Shown here one piece after another: positions 18,546 to 25,713 of a DNA stretch of 44,894 nt (positions are counted from its first letter, which is position 1; each line of letters starts with the position of its first letter). A model generated the notes under the pieces. That model did no database searches, was not told the DNA's origin, and worked only from the letters and a program-made list of their open reading frames with translations. The DNA lies in IMG/VR virus record IMGVR_UViG_3300014492_000010, positions 1 to 44,894 of that record, one strand, 5' to 3'. The position numbers were made by a program, and so were the translations under genes. This DNA comes from a virus.

Positions 18546-19118
18546 TTACTTCTTCACTGCACTTGTGATTGACGGTGCCGGCGCGGGAGTAGTGGAACCC
18601 CCACCCCACGTATAAGCAAGCTGTCCAGCAATGACATAACCATTCGGTTTCTTACCGAAGCCCGGTGCATTGAAGTAATCAATGCGAAAAGGCGTAATGG
18701 TAAAGTTACCATTGCTCGTGGGTGAGTAATTAACACCACCACCAGCGAACGTACTAGAATGATTATGTCCGGTGGTAGCCGAGTTAATCACCACGCCAGT
18801 ACCCACTTCCAAGAACGGCTGAATAGTATTCGGGGGAAGCTGAGTCTTAGCGATTGCTGCACTAATATTCGGCGTCCAAGTACCGGCCCCATAGTATCCC
18901 TGCATGTTGAATCCAGGTGCAAGAATATTATGCTCAGACAAACTTACAGTCTTGAAAAGCTGTACAGCTTCAGAGATATCCGTACCAGCTACAGTAGTTC
19001 CATTCAGGTGTACTCCAATTGCACCTGTGGTTCCCGTGAATACAATCTGTGCCTGCGAGATACCAGACAATGCAAGTACCAACAACGCACCGCACAAAAG
19101 TTTAATCTGATTCTTCAT
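18546..19118 (-). CDS. Secreted beta-barrel-like outer-membrane protein (190 aa)
   Basis: Residues 1-23 form a Sec signal peptide: Lys near the start, hydrophobic core LLCGALLVLALSG, and a probable cut after SQA. The mature part has alternating hydrophobic/polar strands with many Gly, Thr and Asn and aromatic girdle-like residues, as in small outer-membrane barrels. It lies between small membrane genes and the portal. GGAGCGAGT precedes the ATG. A phage-made surface protein could block receptor use by other phages or help lysis; this is inference. A secreted, non-barrel protein is also possible. Confidence 0.6.
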   Translation of the reverse strand: MKNQIKLLCGALLVLALSGISQAQIVFTGTTGAIGVHLNGTTVAGTDISEAVQLFKTVSLSEHNILAPGFNMQGYYGAGTWTPNISAAIAKTQLPPNTIQPFLEVGTGVVINSATTGHNHSSTFAGGGVNYSPTSNGNFTITPFRIDYFNAPGFGKKPNGYVIAGQLAYTWGGGSTTPAPAPSITSAVKK

Positions 19119-19127
19119 ACTCGCTCC

Positions 19128-19358
19128 TTATTCTGCGTCCTTCGCAAAGTAACCAACAGCCGCAATAGCAACAGCAACTACAAGTTGTCTCCAACTATGT
19201 CCCTGATAAGCTGCTACAGCTACTGCAATCGCACCAATCACTCCAGCAAGCGTAGTCTTAATATTTGTAGTTAACGACGGCATACCTGCTCCTTTCGTGA
19301 ACGGAGCGATGAACTTCTTAAAATGTACCCAAGCTCGCCACTCAGTCCAAAGATTCAT
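19128..19358 (-). CDS. Small membrane protein with two possible starts (76 or 51 aa); holin candidate
   Basis: The ATG at 19358 overlaps the upstream stop (TAATG). A second in-frame ATG at 19283 has an ideal GGAG five bases upstream and gives a 51-aa form. The common part has an Ala/Val-rich membrane segment (LAGVIGAIAVAVAAYQG) and a second hydrophobic run (LVVAVAIAAVGYF) ending KDAE. The long form adds a basic, Trp-rich N-terminus. Short two-segment membrane proteins beside terminase or lysis genes are often holins. A long/short pair recalls lambda S107/S105, but that is inference. Confidence 0.6.
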   Translation of the reverse strand: MNLWTEWRAWVHFKKFIAPFTKGAGMPSLTTNIKTTLAGVIGAIAVAVAAYQGHSWRQLVVAVAIAAVGYFAKDAE

Positions 19359-19561
19359 TACATTCCCCTATCCAACATCGTTTCCGACGACTTACTAAAC
19401 TTTGGCATTGTATTCGCCATGTTATGCTCACGACAAAATTCAGCCCACAACGTGTCTAAAACAAAAGAAGCGCGTGACGTAAATTGACTTACACGCCAAA
19501 AGATGCCAAGTAAAATAACTAGCGACACTCCTTGAATCACTATCACATATGTGATTTCCAT
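19358..19561 (-). CDS. Small single-span membrane protein (67 aa)
   Basis: It starts in TAATG overlap with the terminase stop and ends in TAATG overlap with the next gene. Residues 4-22 (TYVIVIQGVSLVILLGIFW) form one membrane helix, followed by a polar tail with Arg, Lys, Glu and one Cys. N-out or N-in topology cannot be told. As part of the terminase-membrane-membrane chain it may belong to lysis, for example as antiholin or inner spanin subunit. No signature is decisive. Confidence 0.55.
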   Translation of the reverse strand: MEITYVIVIQGVSLVILLGIFWRVSQFTSRASFVLDTLWAEFCREHNMANTMPKFSKSSETMLDRGM

Positions 19562-21261
19562 TAATACCCCGCGACTCCAACTGATTCAACATGATTAAGG
19601 GCTTGCCGCTTTTCCATCCACATTTTTACTTCCTGCTTCGGTGTAACTCCAACACTGTCGAATACCTGTGGTGCATAAGCAATTGTATCAAGAATGTCCA
19701 GTGTTTTACCGTTCGGGAAACCTTTGTATTCCAAAAGAAAATCAGTAAACTTTCGTTGTGCAAAGAATCTATTTTCAGCGAACCAGGGATTCAGTGCTTC
19801 AATTCTGCGTTTCTTCGCATTAGGACTGTAATCTATTTTAAGCTCGCGTACTGTAAGTCTCCGGCTTTCAATGCGATTGCGATACTCAAGATAAAACTTA
19901 AGAATTCGCTGAGCAGCAATAGTTTCCAGCCAAAATTCAGAGAGTCTCCAATACTGGGCCATCTCATAGATCTTAGCCACGAGCCGTTCATAATTACACG
20001 ACTCTGCCCATGAATCCAATAAATACATTCTCTCATCCGTTTTTCCCTCTACTTTGCTTTTATAGTAGCCAATTACTGAAAGCGAATGCCTGCAACGTCC
20101 TTTATTCTCAGCATGGTTCGGGTCACAAATCATAACGATTCGTAGATTGGCAGGCATGATATCCTTCAACGCCTCACCTTCAACTACTTCATGTTCAATC
20201 ACCATACGCCGGTCAGTAGGACTCACAGTGCGTGGTTTGTAATAACGAAGCCAATTGTGGTCGAAGATTGCAGTGCCAGGTGCGATGGGGTCATTCAGAT
20301 ATTGGCAAGAAAAGTAGTACAAGCCGAGACGTATTGCAAGTTTCTCAAGCTTCTCTTTAGTGTATTCTGCCGGGAAAATAGGCATCCCGGCAGGATGTAA
20401 TTCACATTTATTATCGTTACAGCCACCAAGTGCAGAGTGAGTCTCGAAGTTAAACCACGGCTCGTTGTCTTTTATCCACTGATTCAGGTCTTTCTGTGAC
20501 CAGCGATTACCGACTACGAGTTCGTCATTTTCCTCGTTTTGCAGTGAAGGGTCAGAATCCCACGCGCCTACCATGTGTTGATGATAGGAGATGATATCAA
20601 GCATCACTGTATCTGAATCAATCGCATCACGTCCAACGAGATCATCTTCTACTACCCGATTGTAGTGTCGGCTCTGCAATGCACCACCAACACCAAGGAA
20701 ATCAAACGTACCTTCACCATCAGGGGAGTTCTTGGTACGCTTCTGCGTCCGACACTTATCACTCCAAACGCAAGATGAGTCTGGTATAATCTCAGGAAAC
20801 ATCTCACGAAAGAAATCGTTGTTCTCGTAATGATGCCCGATCCTACGCCCTAGTTTGATTGCATTTCCTTCCATACTAGAAACAAGAAGTGTGCGCGTAT
20901 CTTGGTTGTGTGCGTAGCGCATCCAGCGAATCCACTCGTCCCCATAACCCAGGGTACGCATGTACGCCTCATCCCTGGTTGTGAATGGAAGTGCCCACCA
21001 CATAGGCGTACCTTCGGAGAATATCGTGCTCTTGAAATGGTCACGAGGATATTCCTTAACCTCTTTCAAGTGCATCTTCTCTACGGAATCGGCCATATGT
21101 TTATGCAAATTGTCTTGTAGTCGGTGGCGACGTAATCCTATTTTTATGAAGTAATAATTGGAGCCAAGGCAATTCAACCGATGCGCGAACAAACGAGTCG
21201 CAGGGTCTTGTATTGCCGAGGCGTTGATTAGCCGCCACCGATTTTGAAACTCAAGTTGCAT
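19561..21261 (-). CDS. terL: Terminase large subunit (566 aa)
   Basis: This is the packaging ATPase/nuclease. A variant Walker A (EYPRDHFKST), a Walker B VVEDD near the residues preceding LVG, and the nuclease acidic residues in VMICDPNH and LDILDTIAY are visible in the right order. The start at 21261 was chosen because the upstream gene stops there in a TAATG overlap; an in-frame extension upstream is unneeded. Length fits large terminases. It heads the late unit after the TerS-like gene and two small ORFs. Confidence 0.87.
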   Translation of the reverse strand: MQLEFQNRWRLINASAIQDPATRLFAHRLNCLGSNYYFIKIGLRRHRLQDNLHKHMADSVEKMHLKEVKEYPRDHFKSTIFSEGTPMWWALPFTTRDEAYMRTLGYGDEWIRWMRYAHNQDTRTLLVSSMEGNAIKLGRRIGHHYENNDFFREMFPEIIPDSSCVWSDKCRTQKRTKNSPDGEGTFDFLGVGGALQSRHYNRVVEDDLVGRDAIDSDTVMLDIISYHQHMVGAWDSDPSLQNEENDELVVGNRWSQKDLNQWIKDNEPWFNFETHSALGGCNDNKCELHPAGMPIFPAEYTKEKLEKLAIRLGLYYFSCQYLNDPIAPGTAIFDHNWLRYYKPRTVSPTDRRMVIEHEVVEGEALKDIMPANLRIVMICDPNHAENKGRCRHSLSVIGYYKSKVEGKTDERMYLLDSWAESCNYERLVAKIYEMAQYWRLSEFWLETIAAQRILKFYLEYRNRIESRRLTVRELKIDYSPNAKKRRIEALNPWFAENRFFAQRKFTDFLLEYKGFPNGKTLDILDTIAYAPQVFDSVGVTPKQEVKMWMEKRQALNHVESVGVAGY

Positions 21262-21551
21262 TACACGTCCTGCGGATCGAACAGTTCGGGAGTGTGCAGA
21301 CGTTCCAACTTGGTCGTACACTGTGGACACAGAAGCTTCGGTGCTTCATCATTTACTTGTGTGTGATACACAGCATGAACACCGCAATGCGCCGGCTTTA
21401 CCACACCACTAGGCGTAGTTTCGATATTTGCACAATGCGAATAAGCCCCACGGTGAGGCTGCACGACAAGTTTTGTCTCTGTTACCGTTGTTTTCACTTC
21501 CGTAACCTGCTGCGGTTTGTTATTTTTGCTGGGAAAACTCATCACAGTCAT
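21261..21551 (-). CDS. Small Cys-containing protein upstream of terminase (96 aa)
   Basis: It starts at 21551 behind GAGG (six bases) and ends in TAATG overlap with the large terminase. The N-terminal 35 residues are Lys/Thr/Val-rich. The rest carries a Cys/His set (SHCANIE, HCGVHAVYH, LLCPQCTTK) that could hold a metal ion in a small finger. No family recognised. Tight coupling suggests a packaging-related accessory, but this is inferred from context only. Confidence 0.55.
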   Translation of the reverse strand: MTVMSFPSKNNKPQQVTEVKTTVTETKLVVQPHRGAYSHCANIETTPSGVVKPAHCGVHAVYHTQVNDEAPKLLCPQCTTKLERLHTPELFDPQDV

Positions 21552-21552
21552 A

Positions 21553-21762
21553 CTATACCTCAAGCTGTTTCAATTTATTCTGCCACTCAGCATACTGTTT
21601 CGCCCTATTTTCCGCTTCCGGGCCGTTGAAAAGGGTGTAATACACACAACCTAAGTCGTAATTTATGCCCTCTACACACCAATCTTCGTTTGCAACTTCA
21701 ATCATGGGCCGCGCTTCGTAAGAAACTACGCTACTGTAAGGTTTCTTTTTTCCCGGCGTCAT
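21553..21762 (-). CDS. Small hypothetical protein (69 aa)
   Basis: The ATG at 21762 follows GGGGAAAACTA and lies 32 bases inside the end of the TerS-like gene. The protein has an acidic/aromatic middle (NEDWCVEGINYDLGCVYYTL) and a helical Lys/Gln end. The stop TAG is one base before the next gene's ATG. No family recognised. The longer in-frame reading to 21960 lies wholly inside the TerS gene and is not credible. Confidence 0.5.
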   Translation of the reverse strand: MTPGKKKPYSSVVSYEARPMIEVANEDWCVEGINYDLGCVYYTLFNGPEAENRAKQYAEWQNKLKQLEV

Positions 21763-22231
21763 TAGTTTTCCCCATAGCATTAAGCAATTCCGAGGCAATA
21801 GTGTTATCAGTGCTTGTGATAGAATGTCCTGCATCCGTTTCAGCAACAACAGTGGTTTTTGAGACTGGAATAAGCCTTGCATCACGATCAAGGATAGTCT
21901 TTGCGGCATCTTGCGCCACACGAGGGTTCGGGCCAGTAAGATTCTTAAACAAAACATCAAGTGCGACCGGAACCATAGTGCGAAGTTTAGATTTCATCCC
22001 CTTGAGGTCAGTTGCAAGCTCCTCATCAAGCACTGTTACAACATTCCCAAGCACACGGGCCTTTACAAGCTGGTAATCGGGGTCGTATTTGAGTGAATTA
22101 ACACCGCCAATTGAGAGTCCGACCATCGTTGCGATCTGGGTGGCATTGTAAACAAGCTGCGCTTCAAGTCGCGCTATCATCTCCATTCGCAGGATACGTT
22201 GAAAGCCTTTAGCACCAACTGTTCTTGCCAT
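21731..22231 (-). CDS. terS: Terminase small subunit-like protein (166 aa)
   Basis: Residues ~28-50 (YNATQIATMVGLSIGGVNSL) read as a helix-turn-helix. The later segment RVAQDAAKTILDRDARL is typical of small terminases and related HTH phage proteins, where it forms an oligomerisation helix. The protein would bind the packaging site and pass DNA to TerL, encoded about 470 bases further on. Its ATG overlaps the upstream stop in TAATG. Confidence 0.7.
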   Translation of the reverse strand: MARTVGAKGFQRILRMEMIARLEAQLVYNATQIATMVGLSIGGVNSLKYDPDYQLVKARVLGNVVTVLDEELATDLKGMKSKLRTMVPVALDVLFKNLTGPNPRVAQDAAKTILDRDARLIPVSKTTVVAETDAGHSITSTDNTIASELLNAMGKTNDAGKKETLQ

Positions 22232-22377
22232 TACACCGTTTCCTTCTGCCCATTTTCAACAGGAGCCTCATCATACCACTCCCGTTTGTGAACTTCCAGA
22301 GCTTCCTGTAAAGGAGACTTCCCACTACCGACAAGCTCTTTAGTAGTCGTGGTCGTGTGGTCACTGTCACCTTGCAT
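22231..22377 (-). CDS. First ORF of the late unit (48 aa)
   Basis: A 48-codon ORF from the ATG at 22377 to a stop that overlaps the TerS-like start (GTGTAATGG). The N-terminal part is Thr/His-rich (HTTTTTKEL) and the rest is charged with one Trp (EVHKREWYDE). An in-frame TAG 30 bases upstream of the ATG limits any extension. The ribosome site is weak (AAAGGG, nine bases). Stop-start overlap with the next gene is the best support. Confidence 0.5.
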   Translation of the reverse strand: MQGDSDHTTTTTKELVGSGKSPLQEALEVHKREWYDEAPVENGQKETV

Positions 22378-22441
22378 ACAAGAAGCCCTTTCAGCCTACA
22401 CACTCAACTTATATTTACGCCCGCGTTTAATTTATTGGCGT

Positions 22442-22471
22442 AAGATACAGTATTTCATAGGTGCGCGTCAA
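22442..22471 (-). promoter_or_regulatory. Leftward sigma70-type promoter candidate (proximal)
   Basis: On the minus strand TTGACG (22466-22471) is followed, after 18 bases, by TATCTT (22442-22447). A transcript would start about 60 bases before the first late ORF. The -35 overlaps one arm of a 7-bp inverted repeat, so a repressor could act here. Confidence 0.5.
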
Positions 22472-22611
22472 GAAAAAACGCGCAGCCCGTAAGTCCTACG
22501 CACAGAGGCACATAGGCGCGCCTCCCACGCACCTCCCCCCGCACTCTCACCAAGCCCGGAAACGTAAATTTTAGAAAAAATTTTCAGTGGTAATCCCCCC
22601 AAATTTTGCCG

Positions 22612-22638
22612 ATTATCACATTTTTGGCCCCCCGTCAA
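22612..22638 (-). promoter_or_regulatory. Leftward promoter candidate (distal), extended -10
   Basis: TTGACG (22633-22638) and TGTGATAAT with GATAAT at 22612-22617 on the minus strand. The spacing is short (15), but the TGT before the -10 box resembles an extended -10. It lies about 235 bases before the first late ORF. Confidence 0.4.
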
Positions 22639-22905
22639 GTACATTATGTGGTAGTTACTAAGTAGTAAGCCACTATATTATGTATAGCATCCCTGGTATG
22701 AACCGTGATATTCTGTTCATGGATCACTGTATCCCTGCTCTTTGTCATAGCTCTTTGTGTGGTACGCTTGTCTGATCGTAGAGTCCAGCGCGTATCCCTG
22801 AGCTATCCGGTTGGAGTGTCTTTGATAATTGAAACGTCCACAGCGTATGAGAGCAATCATGCGCGATAACGTCCACAACTAACAATGCATATAAGGAGAG
22901 CTACA

Positions 22906-23310
22906 ATGTCAAACGATGTAAAGGAGCAGAACACGTCTACGCTGTCCGAGCAGGAAACGAAACAGGGATTTCGCTTGGTGAATGTGAAAGTCCCACCCAA
23001 TATGGATATCTTGTTCGTGGATGACGCGCACATTGACATGCTGACGACTGCCGCTGAAATTACCGCGAATGGTGCCAATGTCAGTATTGCTATGCGGGAA
23101 CACACTCACAAGGGGATTGAAAACGTGGTCAAAGCCGAATGTCGCAAGGCGGAGGCTGCATGGAATAGCATTCTCGCCAAGCTGGATGCTGAACTTCCAA
23201 ACATGGTACGCGCTGACCGCATTGCACATGCGCTTCAGACTATCGGTCGGGCGCAACATACAAAGGCCATGAGTGAGAAAGCGGCTGAGCAACTCAAGCG
23301 ACTGAGCTAG
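22906..23310 (+). CDS. First early gene, unknown function (134 aa)
   Basis: The start at 22906 has AAGGAG seven bases upstream. The protein opens with a Gln/Glu/Thr-rich stretch, has a mixed core (LVNVKVPPNMDILFVDDAHI) and a helical Ala/Arg/Lys-rich C-terminus. No domain recognised. It is alone between the divergent control region and a strong terminator, which suggests an abundant, early product such as a host-takeover protein. That role is inference only. Confidence 0.7.
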   Translation: MSNDVKEQNTSTLSEQETKQGFRLVNVKVPPNMDILFVDDAHIDMLTTAAEITANGANVSIAMREHTHKGIENVVKAECRKAEAAWNSILAKLDAELPNMVRADRIAHALQTIGRAQHTKAMSEKAAEQLKRLS

Positions 23311-23328
23311 TATCAGACGCAACTCCAC

Positions 23329-23357
23329 GGGAGTAGGGTAAAACCTACTCCCTTTTT
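23329..23357 (+). terminator. Rho-independent terminator
   Basis: Perfect 9-bp stem GGGAGTAGG / CCTACTCCC (23329-23337 and 23344-23352) with a 6-base loop, followed by five T. It closes the first early gene. Confidence 0.9.
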
Positions 23358-23393
23358 CTATGTATAGCTTAGACCGATACTTAAGGTGAAAAC

Positions 23394-23942
23394 ATGAAAA
23401 CAAAACGAAAGCGTGCCGCGCTGTACAGTACAGAGTTAGAACGTATTGTGCGGGATAATGAGCGCGCGTGGCGAGAGAAAAACGCTAAGATTCAGCAGGA
23501 ATATGGATTGCAACGCGATGCCGCGCACAATGACCCGGCAGAAGCGATGCAACGTCCGATGGAACTCACCAGCATGGCTCAGCAACAATATGTACGCGCT
23601 AAAACGCCGCTAACACTGGATGAGTGGCAGGAGTTGAAAAGCCGCCAACGCCGTGAGCGTGAGGATAACAGTAAGCGCAGTACGGAAATTCACAGCGTGC
23701 GCATAGCAATTGGTGCAAAGCTGGATGCACAAACCGTGGAGATTGCAGAGACTTTAGCCTGTATGAGCCCGGTAGAGCGTGCTACGTTCCATGCTAACCT
23801 CAATGCACGAGTGCAAAACTCCCGTACGGAATTAAATGCGTCGAAGGGTAATGCCCTATCGCTTGCGATCAAACGGCGCCAGACGGAAAGCGCGCTCGTA
23901 ATACGCGCCCATGACAAATATGAGCGCGAGCATAAAGTATAA
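23394..23942 (+). CDS. Basic helical protein of unknown function (182 aa)
   Basis: Starts behind AAGGTGAAAAC. It is strongly charged with many Arg, Lys, Glu and Gln, mostly helical, and begins MKTKRKRA, which would bind nucleic acid easily. Segments such as WQELKSRQRREREDN look coiled-coil. It ends immediately before the iteron-bearing gap, a location typical of origin-binding proteins, but no HTH or replication-initiator signature is seen. Confidence 0.6.
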   Translation: MKTKRKRAALYSTELERIVRDNERAWREKNAKIQQEYGLQRDAAHNDPAEAMQRPMELTSMAQQQYVRAKTPLTLDEWQELKSRQRREREDNSKRSTEIHSVRIAIGAKLDAQTVEIAETLACMSPVERATFHANLNARVQNSRTELNASKGNALSLAIKRRQTESALVIRAHDKYEREHKV

Positions 23943-23964
23943 CGCGCCTTGCGGTTGCAAACAA

Positions 23965-24020
23965 ACTTTGCGCGACTTTGCGAGGCTTGGCGAGCCTTGG
24001 CGAGTCTTGGCGCATTTTGC
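23965..24020 (+). repeat. 10-bp iterons, forward orientation
   Basis: Consecutive 10-base units read cgcgactttg, cgaggcttgg, cgagccttgg, cgagtcttgg and cgcattttgc; the best consensus is CGAGNCTTGG. The exact 10-base period puts the sites on one face of the helix. No spacers exist between units, so this is not a CRISPR array. Confidence 0.75.
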
Positions 24021-24300
24021 ATCTCGTTGATTCTACGATACTTAACCCCAAACCTCGGAGAAAGTGCCCAAACAGCCGGCCAAGAGAGAGAAAAAGGGAA
24101 AAGGAAGTGAAAAAGATATGATAAATGGAATACATATATGATATATTATATATTATATATTTATACTATCTATCATTTTATTAATATCACTTATGACCCA
24201 TTTTTTCTCTCTCTGTCGGTCGAGTAGGGGGCAAAGGGAGGGGGGAGGGGGGAAAGCCTGTCGAATCAGGTACTTACGCCCGAGACAAAGACACGCAAAG

Positions 24301-24330
24301 CCTCTCCAAGGCGCGCCAAGGCGGGCCAAA
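24301..24330 (-). repeat. 10-bp iterons, inverted orientation
   Basis: Units ctctccaagg, cgcgccaagg and cgggccaaat are the reverse-complement counterparts (CCAAGGCNCG) of the left iterons, again with a 10-base period. They end one base before the promoter at 24332, so a bound protein could also control that promoter. Confidence 0.65.
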
Positions 24331-24331
24331 T

Positions 24332-24360
24332 TTGACTTTCAGCGTAAGGCGCGGTATACT
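24332..24360 (+). promoter_or_regulatory. Strong sigma70-type promoter
   Basis: TTGACT (24332-24337), 17 bases, TATACT (24355-24360). Each box differs from consensus at one position. It drives the 206-aa gene at 24384, with a very short leader that holds a near-perfect TAGGAGGT ribosome site. Confidence 0.8.
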
Positions 24361-24383
24361 GGGGACAGGTTAGGAGGTGCGCC

Positions 24384-25004
24384 GTGGTGGAAACGAGGAT
24401 TAAGGATATTAAGTGTACTTTGTGCAAGATTACGTGGTATGAGAAGCAGGCACAAAGTGGAGCTCATGGAACAATGTCCAAGGCGTTTTATAGGAATTTG
24501 ATGTTAGAGCAAGAGCGGAAGATTGGCGCTGCAAAGCGACTCACTGCACTTTGCTCATGTGCGGAACACGCGGAACTTATGCGGGAGCTGCATAACAGTA
24601 AAAGGATATTCAGACGGGAAGAGTATAGGCGTGTGCAAGCGCGTATCGCTGAGTTAGGAATGGCGCTGCAAGAAGCGCAGTATGAATTACTCAAGCGGAG
24701 TGTACAAAAGACGCTGACACCGGAACTAAAGACGGATTTACTACGGCGTACACAACGACTTCGGCGTTCACTGGGGCAGTATAATAGGACACTCGAGCAC
24801 ATGGAAGCGGCGTATAATATAAAGCCTCCGTTGAGCGCAGCGAGTCCGACCCCGGAGACACAGATACAGACGTGGAGCAATATAAAGTCTGCGCCACCAA
24901 GCACAATCACGGATGCGGGGATTGTTTATACACTGAAAGCCCCGCTGATATTACCAGATGCAGAACTAGCCGAGAGTGAACAAGAAAGAAAGGAAGCCAA
25001 ATGA
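24384..25004 (+). CDS. Helical protein with N-terminal CxxC (206 aa)
   Basis: The start is GTG at 24384 behind TAGGAGGT. Residues 10-15 hold CTLC and later CSCAEH, a possible metal site. Residues 60-145 form long Arg/Glu/Leu-rich helices, likely a coiled coil. The tail is Pro/Thr/Ala-rich. No family recognised. Its strong promoter just right of the iterons would place its product early, possibly as origin-region regulator or replication accessory; this is inference. Confidence 0.65.
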   Translation: MVETRIKDIKCTLCKITWYEKQAQSGAHGTMSKAFYRNLMLEQERKIGAAKRLTALCSCAEHAELMRELHNSKRIFRREEYRRVQARIAELGMALQEAQYELLKRSVQKTLTPELKTDLLRRTQRLRRSLGQYNRTLEHMEAAYNIKPPLSAASPTPETQIQTWSNIKSAPPSTITDAGIVYTLKAPLILPDAELAESEQERKEAK

Positions 25005-25056
25005 CACACATGAAGCGCGTTTGCTCTTGGTGTTTCGTATAGGACTAAAATTAATT

Positions 25057-25072
25057 GAGCGCTACGGCGCTC
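25057..25072 (+). promoter_or_regulatory. UACG-tetraloop RNA hairpin in a leader
   Basis: GAGCGC-TACG-GCGCTC forms a perfect 6-bp stem capped by a UNCG-type tetraloop, closed by C-G, ending 13 bases before the ATG at 25086. Without a T-run it is not a terminator. It may protect the mRNA 5' end after cleavage or tune access to the nearby CGGAG ribosome site. Confidence 0.55.
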
Positions 25073-25085
25073 CGGAGAAAATAAC

Positions 25086-25433
25086 ATGGCAAAAGCAAAG
25101 CAAGTAGCAGCGGCCCTCCGCACCATTGCGGAGAACCTGGAACGTGAACCGGAAGCCGAGGTGGGGTACTTTTATTGCAGTGCGTACCCCCAAAACAAAG
25201 AACAAGCACTGAACCTTGCACGTTTGATGCCTCGGCCATACACAAAGAAATACAGCGACAACGAAATTGAACTGTACCACGAATTCATGGCCAGCGATAT
25301 CACCCTTGATTTTGCGGTGCATCACCACATCACCATCAAACGCATCCACGTCTGCGAACTGGTCGAGCCTGCCAAGCCCGCAGTCTACAAGTGCAACCCA
25401 TTGTTGAGCGATGAGGAAGAGGACGCGTTATGA
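25086..25433 (+). CDS. Hypothetical protein (115 aa)
   Basis: Starts with a Lys/Ala-rich helix (KAKQVAAALRTIAENL). It then has a beta-rich part and a His cluster (FAVHHHITIKRIHVCEL), and ends acidic. The layout recalls small phage proteins often seen in early regions, but I cannot name a family. The stop overlaps the next start (ATGA), so it is translated together with the 90-aa gene. Confidence 0.6.
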   Translation: MAKAKQVAAALRTIAENLEREPEAEVGYFYCSAYPQNKEQALNLARLMPRPYTKKYSDNEIELYHEFMASDITLDFAVHHHITIKRIHVCELVEPAKPAVYKCNPLLSDEEEDAL

Positions 25434-25702
25434 AGCTAACACAACTACTCAGTAACTTTGGCTTCACTTGTGAGCACAACTACATCTTCAGTACACGTGA
25501 CGATGAGAATAACATCCCACGGCGCATACTGATATGTACAAAATGCCACGATATTCACACAATTGCACCGGAATTCACACGTGCAAGCGGAGTATTTGCA
25601 CGAATTGACTCACGAGTGCTTGCTACAAATCACTGGCAGGAGCAAGAAGCAGAGTATCAGAACTTACGCCGTAATATTGAGGCGTACATAAACTCCAAGT
25701 AA
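25430..25702 (+). CDS. Hypothetical protein with a Cys/His cluster (90 aa)
   Basis: ATGA overlap with the upstream gene. It contains FTCEHNYIF and later CTKCHDIH, a likely metal-binding set (C, H, CxxC, H). The C-terminal part is helical. It could be a small zinc-ribbon adaptor. Function unknown. Confidence 0.6.
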   Translation: MKLTQLLSNFGFTCEHNYIFSTRDDENNIPRRILICTKCHDIHTIAPEFTRASGVFARIDSRVLATNHWQEQEAEYQNLRRNIEAYINSK

Positions 25703-25713
25703 ACGGAGACACT

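Larger units (their letters stand above)
22378..22905. other. Divergent intergenic control region
   Basis: This 528-base gap separates the two transcription units. It contains two leftward TTGACG promoter candidates, a perfect 7-bp inverted repeat (22462-22468/22478-22484), and an ATGAAC-N11-GTTCAT inverted repeat (22698-22703/22715-22720). It also has three copies of a (C/G)(T/C)ATCCCTG-like word at about 22688, 22730 and 22791, and a duplicated AGCTCTTTGT at about 22737-22760. I see no open frame with a ribosome site and no convincing rightward -35 box. Confidence 0.6.
23943..24383. other. Origin-like region without genes
   Basis: A 441-base gap with layered structure. Iterons lie at 23965-24020. 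A purine-rich tract (24083-24107) leads into a strongly AT-rich core of about 75 bases (24115-24190). A pyrimidine-rich tract (24198-24215) is followed by a G-rich block (24226-24255) with several runs of three to six G. Oppositely oriented iterons are at 24301-24330, next to a strong rightward promoter. Iterons plus an AT-rich unwinding zone are standard origin features. Origin function is inferred. Confidence 0.6.

Noticed and set aside
21262-21330. Longer start for the large terminase
   Set aside because: The TAATG overlap at 21261 gives a natural coupled start; the extension overlaps the upstream gene.
23965-24020. Short tandem units as a CRISPR array
   Set aside because: Units are 10 bases with no unique spacers; iterons fit better.
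24121-24182. AT-rich run as an assembly artefact or simple microsatellite
   Set aside because: The units are irregular and the run is framed by ordered iterons, purine and G-rich blocks, which fits an unwinding element better.
25001-25042. Tiny ATGA-coupled ORF of 13 codons ending CSWCFV
   Set aside because: Too short to support, no independent ribosome site, no homologous context visible.
25057-25072. Hairpin as transcription terminator
   Set aside because: No T-run follows; it is placed just before a ribosome site.
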